DNA from: Rhodospirillales bacterium
GTDB lineage: Bacteria; Pseudomonadota; Alphaproteobacteria; Micavibrionales; Micavibrionaceae
Length of the DNA stretch: 64,000 nt
Direction of reading: 5' to 3'
Assembly (NCBI GenBank): GCA_023898785.1
Contig: CP060239.1
Coordinates: 1,674,001 to 1,738,000 of the forward strand
The position numbers were made by a program, and so were the translations under genes. The notes under the pieces were generated by a model. That model had not been told where the DNA came from. It saw only the letters and a program-made list of their open reading frames with translations, and made no database searches. This document shows positions 59,696 through 64,000 of this stretch, piece after piece (position 1 is the stretch's first letter; each line of letters opens with the position of its first letter).

Positions 59696-60772
59696 TTAGA
59701 TGTTCAGATCGCTGAGGGTGTCTTTTAGTTTATATTCTTGGTAATTTTTGGCGAAACCATGCAGATGACCCAGGTAGTGTCCGCTTTTATATGGTTTTGT
59801 TCTGTTTATAACAGCAGATCTTACAGATTCATCGGAGTCTATAGCGAGGTTGTTTTGCGCATCGGGGTCTGTTAAAGAGTCATTATTCACAAGCGCAATT
59901 CTGGTTTTGGCCCAAGGGCTTTTAGATAAATTATGCTGTGCATCTTCGTTGGTCAGAGAGATGTTTCCAGCCAATGGGGCTGTGATGTCTTGACGATCGC
60001 TTTTACTTAGGTTGAGTTGTGCTTGTTGGCTTGTCAGATTTATGTTGCCTGCGATCAAAGCCTGTACGCTCGGGAACGGGCTTTTGGATAGCTCGATCTG
60101 GGCGTCTTCATCGATCGGACTTTTACGTCCAGCCAGTACCAGTTGAATGTCTTCATCCGGGTTTGTTGCAAGGTTGAGTTGTGCCTCTTTGCTGTTAGCA
60201 TATGGATTTTGTGCCAATGCGATTTTGGTTGCTTTTATATATTGTGCGTTTGTGCGCCGGTTTTTGTCCTCCTGTGTAATGAGGGGTAACATTTCAAATT
60301 TGTATCCGTTGTTATGGTCGTGGCTTGCAGTATTGAAGTTTGCTGTTTTTGAGGAGTTTTTTCCTGTTTCCAGAACGATTTCATTGTTGTTTTCGAGGGC
60401 TAAAGTGTTTGATTTAGAATTTGTTGACGGGGCCGCTTCTGGAAAGCCTAAACGTGACAAGTGTACTTGCACGTCATCTGTTAGGCCCGGCAAGGCGGCG
60501 AGAAAGGATTTGTGCTTTAGTCTTTCGTGGGTTGCCAGATTCATTTGCGCTTCAGGGAAATGAGAGAGGGTCTTGCTCTTTGCAAGGGCGCAGACGACTT
60601 TATAGCTGGGGTGTTCCAATAAAATATTGATTAAAGTGGCGGTTGCTTTTGGTTTTTCCTTATAAGTTTCTTCCAGACGGCCAATGACCGGCTGTAGCGT
60701 TTCTAAGGAAGCGTTGTGAACTTTTTTCTTCGCGTCATCAAATACAAGAGTTGAAAGCCTAGAATTTGACAT
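59696..60772 (-). CDS. repeat protein (leucine-rich variant/HEAT-like)
   Basis: A 358-residue protein. From about residue 192 to 320 it has five repeats of about 27 residues starting AQLNLATNPDEDIQLVLAG, AQIELSKSPFPSVQALIAG, AQLNLSKSDRQDITAPLAG, AQHNLSKSPWAKTRIALVN and AQNNLAIDSDESVRSAVIN. A weaker copy is at about 74 (AQMNLATHERLKHKSFLAA). Each has a two-helix look, resembling LRV or HEAT repeats. No signal peptide. It is a probable scaffold or binding protein. Function unknown. Confidence 0.75.
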   Translation of the reverse strand: MSNSRLSTLVFDDAKKKVHNASLETLQPVIGRLEETYKEKPKATATLINILLEHPSYKVVCALAKSKTLSHFPEAQMNLATHERLKHKSFLAALPGLTDDVQVHLSRLGFPEAAPSTNSKSNTLALENNNEIVLETGKNSSKTANFNTASHDHNNGYKFEMLPLITQEDKNRRTNAQYIKATKIALAQNPYANSKEAQLNLATNPDEDIQLVLAGRKSPIDEDAQIELSKSPFPSVQALIAGNINLTSQQAQLNLSKSDRQDITAPLAGNISLTNEDAQHNLSKSPWAKTRIALVNNDSLTDPDAQNNLAIDSDESVRSAVINRTKPYKSGHYLGHLHGFAKNYQEYKLKDTLSDLNI

Positions 60773-60913
60773 TTTTAGTCCCTATTTCTTTAAATTCTGT
60801 AAAACTGTGTGGGATGATAGCTGTATTTTTATGTAAAGTCAAGCTTTTTGGTGTCTTTTGTTATTGTGAAGGTCTCTTGTACGAGGCTGGCGTTTTCTTT
60901 ATATCTTTTCCTC

Positions 60914-61642
60914 ATGATAATTTATCCTGCGATTGATTTGAAAGGTGGCAAGTGTGTGCGTCTTGTGCAAGGTGACATGACGCGTGACACGGTTTATAAC
61001 GAAGATCCGGTGGGGCAGGCGCTCGAGTGGGCGCAGACGGGGTTTAGCTGGTTACATATTGTTGATCTGGATGGCGCTATTGAAGGCGTGCCGAAAAATC
61101 ATTGTGCGGTGCGGGCGATTTTGGAGATGGTCGATATTCCGGTGCAGCTTGGTGGCGGTATTCGCAATCGCGGGCAGATTGAGCACTGGATTGAAGCAGG
61201 CGTAAGCCGGGTGATTTTGGGCACGGCCGCTGTGCGCGATCCTGAACTCGTAAAATGGGCGTGCCGGAAATTTCCGGGCCAGATCGCCGTGGGGATTGAT
61301 GCTCTTGACGGTGAGGTGATGGTTGATGGCTGGATCGATGGTTCCAACATTCAGGCCAGCGAATTGGCCGCGCATTTTGAAGATGCGGGCGTGGCGGCGA
61401 TTATATATACCGATATTGATCGTGACGGGACGGGTAAAGGCGTGAATGTTGAAGCAACCTGCGCGCTGGCGGAGAGCACGTCTATTCCGGTGATTGCTTC
61501 GGGTGGAGTGGGCTCGATTGCCGATATTTATGCGGTGAATGAGGCCAGTAAGACGCATGGCCTCAACGGTGTAGTTGTCGGGAAGGCTTTGTATGATAAG
61601 CGCGTCGATCCGGAAGAAGCGCTGGCGGTTTTGTCTTCTTAA
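60914..61642 (+). CDS. hisA: phosphoribosylformimino-5-aminoimidazole carboxamide ribotide isomerase
   Basis: Fourth step of histidine synthesis, an Amadori rearrangement; 242 residues, TIM barrel. The ATG at 60914 starts MIIYPAIDLKGGKCVRLVQGD, with the catalytic aspartate in AIDL. The second aspartate is in YTDIDRDGTG. VIASGGVGSIADI closes the barrel. Start upstream at 60848 rejected. It is the first of the hisA-(104 aa)-hisF-hisE set. Confidence 0.95.
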   Translation: MIIYPAIDLKGGKCVRLVQGDMTRDTVYNEDPVGQALEWAQTGFSWLHIVDLDGAIEGVPKNHCAVRAILEMVDIPVQLGGGIRNRGQIEHWIEAGVSRVILGTAAVRDPELVKWACRKFPGQIAVGIDALDGEVMVDGWIDGSNIQASELAAHFEDAGVAAIIYTDIDRDGTGKGVNVEATCALAESTSIPVIASGGVGSIADIYAVNEASKTHGLNGVVVGKALYDKRVDPEEALAVLSS

Positions 61643-61706
61643 TTTTAATTAACATATTTATGTTTTTCGTTATAACGCCGCGTGTAATTGTTGCGGAGAA
61701 TTGAGT

Positions 61707-62021
61707 ATGTCTGGGAAATATACAAGTGTGTTTGATGCTTTTCTTGCTGAGGTGTTAGGAGGAGCTTCTTGTGAAGAGAAGCTTGCATTTATGGCGGCGT
61801 TTCATAAAGCACAAGAAGCAATGAACTTAAAGGATGGGTTGGAACAAAATCATCTTAAGAATCCAAATATAGCTTTGGCGCTTACAAGAAATTCGGGGCT
61901 GGCTGCTTTTGAAGGATTCTCTCAAGCTGTCGCAGGCATAGCAGTGGCGCCTACGGTAAAAGAAAATGGCTTAACTTATATCGTTGTTGAAGATACTGCT
62001 CCAAAAGTTCCAATGAGCTAG
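61707..62021 (+). CDS. small hypothetical protein between hisA and hisF
   Basis: A 104-residue soluble protein from the ATG at 61707 with GGAGAA upstream; a TTG two codons earlier is possible. It has a helix-rich first half (SVFDAFLAEVLGG, EEKLAFMAAFHKAQEAMNL) and VKENGLTYIVVEDTAPK near the end. I do not recognise the family. It lies 64 bases after hisA and 45 before hisF, so it is probably transcribed with them. No his function is known for it. Confidence 0.6.
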   Translation: MSGKYTSVFDAFLAEVLGGASCEEKLAFMAAFHKAQEAMNLKDGLEQNHLKNPNIALALTRNSGLAAFEGFSQAVAGIAVAPTVKENGLTYIVVEDTAPKVPMS

Positions 62022-62066
62022 ATTTGTATATTGCGCGCACGGAGTTAAACCTTTAAGCCTTTCTCT

Positions 62067-62831
62067 ATGTTAAAAACCCGCATTATTCCCTGTCTGGATA
62101 TTGATCAAGGCCGCGTCGTCAAGGGCGTGAATTTTGTCGATATTGTCGATGCCGGTGATCCGGTCGAGCAAGCCAAGATTTATAATGAGCAGGGCGCCGA
62201 TGAGTTGTGCTTTCTTGATATTACGGCGACGCATGAGGGCCGTGATACAATCATTCATATGGTGGAGCATGTTGCCAATGAGGTTTTCATGCCGATGACG
62301 GTGGGTGGCGGGATTAGCAAGATTTTGCATATTCGTAATCTATTGAGTGCCGGCGCGGATAAGGTTTCGATTAATTCGGCGGCTGTGAAAAACCCCGATT
62401 TTGTACGTGCAGCGGCGGAAAAATGCGGGTCGCAGGCGATTGTCGTGGCAATTGATGCCAAAGAGAAAGAAGATGGTAGCGAAGGCTGGGAAATCTTTAC
62501 GCATGGTGGGCGCAAGGGCACGGGCATCGATGCGGTTGAATGGGCGGTCAAGATGGCCGAGTACGGCGCGGGGGAAATTCTGCTGACCTCGATGGATCGT
62601 GACGGGACGAAGATCGGATTTAATCTTGAGTTGACGCGTGCGGTTTCCGATGCGGTTCCGATACCGGTTATTGCTTCGGGCGGGGTTGGGAATTTGCAGC
62701 ATCTGGTCGATGGTGTTAAAGAGGGGCATGCAAGTGCGGTCTTGGCGGCTTCGATTTTTCATTTTGGGGAATATACGATTGCGCAGGCCAAGCAGGCTAT
62801 GGCTGAGGCGGGTATAGGCGTTCGATTATAG
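62067..62831 (+). CDS. hisF: imidazole glycerol phosphate synthase cyclase subunit
   Basis: Joins ammonia from HisH with the substrate to form IGP and AICAR; 254 residues, TIM barrel. D11 is in IPCLDIDQGRVVKGVNF. The second catalytic aspartate is in VVAIDAKE or the SMDRDGTK region. VIASGGVGNLQHL is the phosphate-binding loop. It is 17 bases upstream of hisE. Confidence 0.96.
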   Translation: MLKTRIIPCLDIDQGRVVKGVNFVDIVDAGDPVEQAKIYNEQGADELCFLDITATHEGRDTIIHMVEHVANEVFMPMTVGGGISKILHIRNLLSAGADKVSINSAAVKNPDFVRAAAEKCGSQAIVVAIDAKEKEDGSEGWEIFTHGGRKGTGIDAVEWAVKMAEYGAGEILLTSMDRDGTKIGFNLELTRAVSDAVPIPVIASGGVGNLQHLVDGVKEGHASAVLAASIFHFGEYTIAQAKQAMAEAGIGVRL

Positions 62832-62848
62832 GTTATGGGTTTTAGATT

Positions 62849-63193
62849 ATGAGTGCGCATATTTTAGAAAAGCTGTATGCGGTTTTGCAGGAACGGAAAA
62901 AAGCCGATCCTGAAAGTTCTTATGTGGCTTCACTGTATGATAAGGGCAGTGTGAAAATTTCCGAGAAAATTCGTGAAGAGGCCGAGGAGACAATTGTTGA
63001 AGGGCTGCGGTTGGAGAAATCATCAGGCGATGAGGCAATCCGTCAGGCTTTAACCAATGAATCGGCGGATCTGGTGTTTCATTTGCTGGTGCTTTTGTCG
63101 TATCATAATATCGCGCCGGAAGATGTTTTTGCGGTGCTGGAGCGGCGTTTCGGGATTTCCGGGCACGAGGAAAAGGCGAGCCGCGGGCATTAG
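62849..63193 (+). CDS. hisE: phosphoribosyl-ATP pyrophosphatase
   Basis: Second step of histidine synthesis, hydrolysis of PR-ATP to PR-AMP; 114 residues, all-alpha MazG-like fold. KISEKIREEAEETIVEGL has the metal-binding acidic pairs, and NESADLVFHLLVLLSYHNI is the second motif. It ends the hisA-hisF-hisE unit; hisI is not in the window. Confidence 0.93.
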   Translation: MSAHILEKLYAVLQERKKADPESSYVASLYDKGSVKISEKIREEAEETIVEGLRLEKSSGDEAIRQALTNESADLVFHLLVLLSYHNIAPEDVFAVLERRFGISGHEEKASRGH

Positions 63194-63242
63194 GAATTTA
63201 TAATACTTGACATGGACATTTGAGCCCACTATTAATTAGATT

Positions 63243-63443
63243 ATGAAAATAAAAACTTTGAGTGTTATGTTTACCGGGATGCTTTTGAGTGCTGCGTGTG
63301 CGACGGGCCCGGAAGCAGGTCGTTCGGGTGCGCCAGTTGTTCCGAGCGATAATACGCCGACGCAGCAAGGCCCCCCCTCCAAATATCCGGATACCACGTG
63401 GTGTGAGGGTGCCTGGCTTACAGACAATCGATGTATTGTTTGA
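63243..63443 (+). CDS. small lipoprotein
   Basis: A 66-residue lipoprotein precursor. The signal KTLSVMFTGMLLSAACATG has a lipobox LSAAC. The mature part is proline-rich (VVPSDNTPTQQGPPSKYPD) and ends with a cysteine pair (WCEGAWLTDNRC) that may form a disulfide. The stop codon abuts panD, which converges. The ribosome site is weak. Family not known. Confidence 0.6.
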   Translation: MKIKTLSVMFTGMLLSAACATGPEAGRSGAPVVPSDNTPTQQGPPSKYPDTTWCEGAWLTDNRCIV

Positions 63444-63797
63444 TTATGTGGTTTTCGGCATGTTATTGTCATCTAGCAGGATAATCGTCGGGTTGTGCCC
63501 GCGCGCTTTTTCTTTTTCGATTTCGCAATAAGAACAGATGATTACCAGATCACCGGCCTGGACAAGGCGGGCGGCGGCACCGTTGATACCAATTACGCCT
63601 GAACCGCGCTGTCCTTCAATGGCATAGGTGGTAAAGCGCTCGCCGTTATTGATGTTCAGGACATCAACTTGCTCGTAAGGGTTAATTTCACCGACATTCA
63701 TCAACTCCGGATCAATCGTTATCGAGCCTTCGTAATGCAAATCGCTTTGTGTGACGGTGGCGCGGTGGAGTTTTGATTTGAGCATTCTCAGCAACAT
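63444..63797 (-). CDS. panD: aspartate 1-decarboxylase
   Basis: Makes beta-alanine for pantothenate and CoA; 117 residues, pyruvoyl enzyme. The self-cleavage site G24-S25 is visible in HYEGSITID. The opening LKSKLHRATVTQSDLHY and INGAAARLVQAGDLVIICSY are diagnostic. It is monocistronic as far as can be seen. CoaE (5.9-6.6 kb) acts later in the same CoA route. Confidence 0.96.
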   Translation of the reverse strand: MLLRMLKSKLHRATVTQSDLHYEGSITIDPELMNVGEINPYEQVDVLNINNGERFTTYAIEGQRGSGVIGINGAAARLVQAGDLVIICSYCEIEKEKARGHNPTIILLDDNNMPKTT

Positions 63798-63843
63798 GTG
63801 TTTTATATAGTGCGAGTTTTTATTGAAGGGAAGGATTTTTATA

Positions 63844-64000
63844 ATGAATTATGACAATCAAAATATTTTTGCTAAAATTCTGCGCGGGGAGATTCCTTGC
63901 GACAAGGTGTATGAGGATGAGTATGCGTTGGCTTTTAAGGACATTGATCCAAAAGCGCCTGTGCATATTCTTATCATACCGACCGGTCGGTATGTTTCAA
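63844..64000 (+). CDS. HIT family protein, truncated by window end
   Basis: N-terminal 52 residues of a histidine-triad nucleotide-binding protein. The typical opening is NIFAKILRGEIPCDKVYEDE, followed by AFKDIDPKAPVHILIIP. A palindrome copy (63975-63994) encodes IPTGRYV, where relatives read about IPKGEYV. GGGAAGG lies upstream. The HxHxH motif would lie beyond the window. Confidence 0.85.
   Translation, partial: MNYDNQNIFAKILRGEIPCDKVYEDEYALAFKDIDPKAPVHILIIPTGRYVS
63975..63994. repeat. TACCGACCGGTCGGTA palindrome, copy 4, inside the HIT gene
   Basis: A 20-bp perfect palindrome. Its reading frame (ATA CCG ACC GGT CGG TAT) differs from that used in the response regulator gene (ACC GAC CGG TCG GTA), so the DNA is conserved and not the peptide. 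Confidence 0.85.

Overview
The window looks like a chromosomal segment around the replication origin of an alphaproteobacterium of moderate G+C content. The evidence is gene order. On the left are secB, dnaQ, coaE, aroE, maf and a PPSR-family gene, all reading leftward. On the right are hemE, hemH, hemJ, rho, mnmE, mnmG, rsmG, parA, parB and holA, and this arrangement is the classical alphaproteobacterial origin neighbourhood. An alphaproteobacterial DUF3576 lipoprotein, a SAM-II-type riboswitch and a porin agree with this. Relationship to Micavibrio-like or Rhodospirillales-like lineages is an inference; I cannot place the organism more closely. No rRNA or tRNA gene was recognised.

Layout. 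1-1.2 kb: the right part of a GC-rich IS3-family element. 1.3-12.4 kb: mostly minus-strand genes for cell wall (mltA), membrane (Tim44 domain, fxsA), export (secB), replication and CoA/shikimate metabolism, an orphan DotI/IcmL-like protein and two tandem paralogues of unknown function. 12.4-12.8 kb: an AT-rich gap beside hemE that is the best candidate for oriC. 12.8-26.8 kb: haem genes, rho, tRNA-modification genes and parAB. Eight parS-like sites lie in this stretch, six or seven of them inside coding sequence. 26.8-36.5 kb: holA, then an inserted block (decayed IS200-like element, a glutamate-cysteine-ligase-like gene, a metA-type gene with a SAM-II riboswitch), then lptE, leuS and a family-25 glycosyltransferase. 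36.5-42.5 kb: DUF3576 lipoprotein, porin, YggS-type PLP protein, a degenerate response regulator and an Smr protein.

42.5-46.9 kb is the most unusual cluster: an M23 peptidase, a GNAT-fold protein resembling acyl-homoserine-lactone synthases, an AraC-type regulator and a SAM-dependent O-methyltransferase. The methyltransferase is preceded by four perfect 18-bp tandem repeats. 47-53 kb: hslUV, several unknown proteins and a lipoprotein trypsin-like protease. 53-63.2 kb: scattered his genes (B, D, H, A, F, E) mixed with greB, an archaeal-type ATPase, a GNAT, an HxGH nucleotidyltransferase, a 2H phosphoesterase and a repeat protein. 63.2-64 kb: a small lipoprotein, panD and the start of a HIT-family gene.

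Three families of small dispersed sequence run through the window. (1) parS-like TTCACGTGAA sites. (2) GTCAT-ended palindromic elements (about 65-100 bp), one inserted in frame in leuS. (3) A perfect palindrome, TACCGACCGGTCGGTA, in four copies, two intergenic and two inside genes in different reading frames. All statements about families rest on recognition of motifs by eye; no database search was run.
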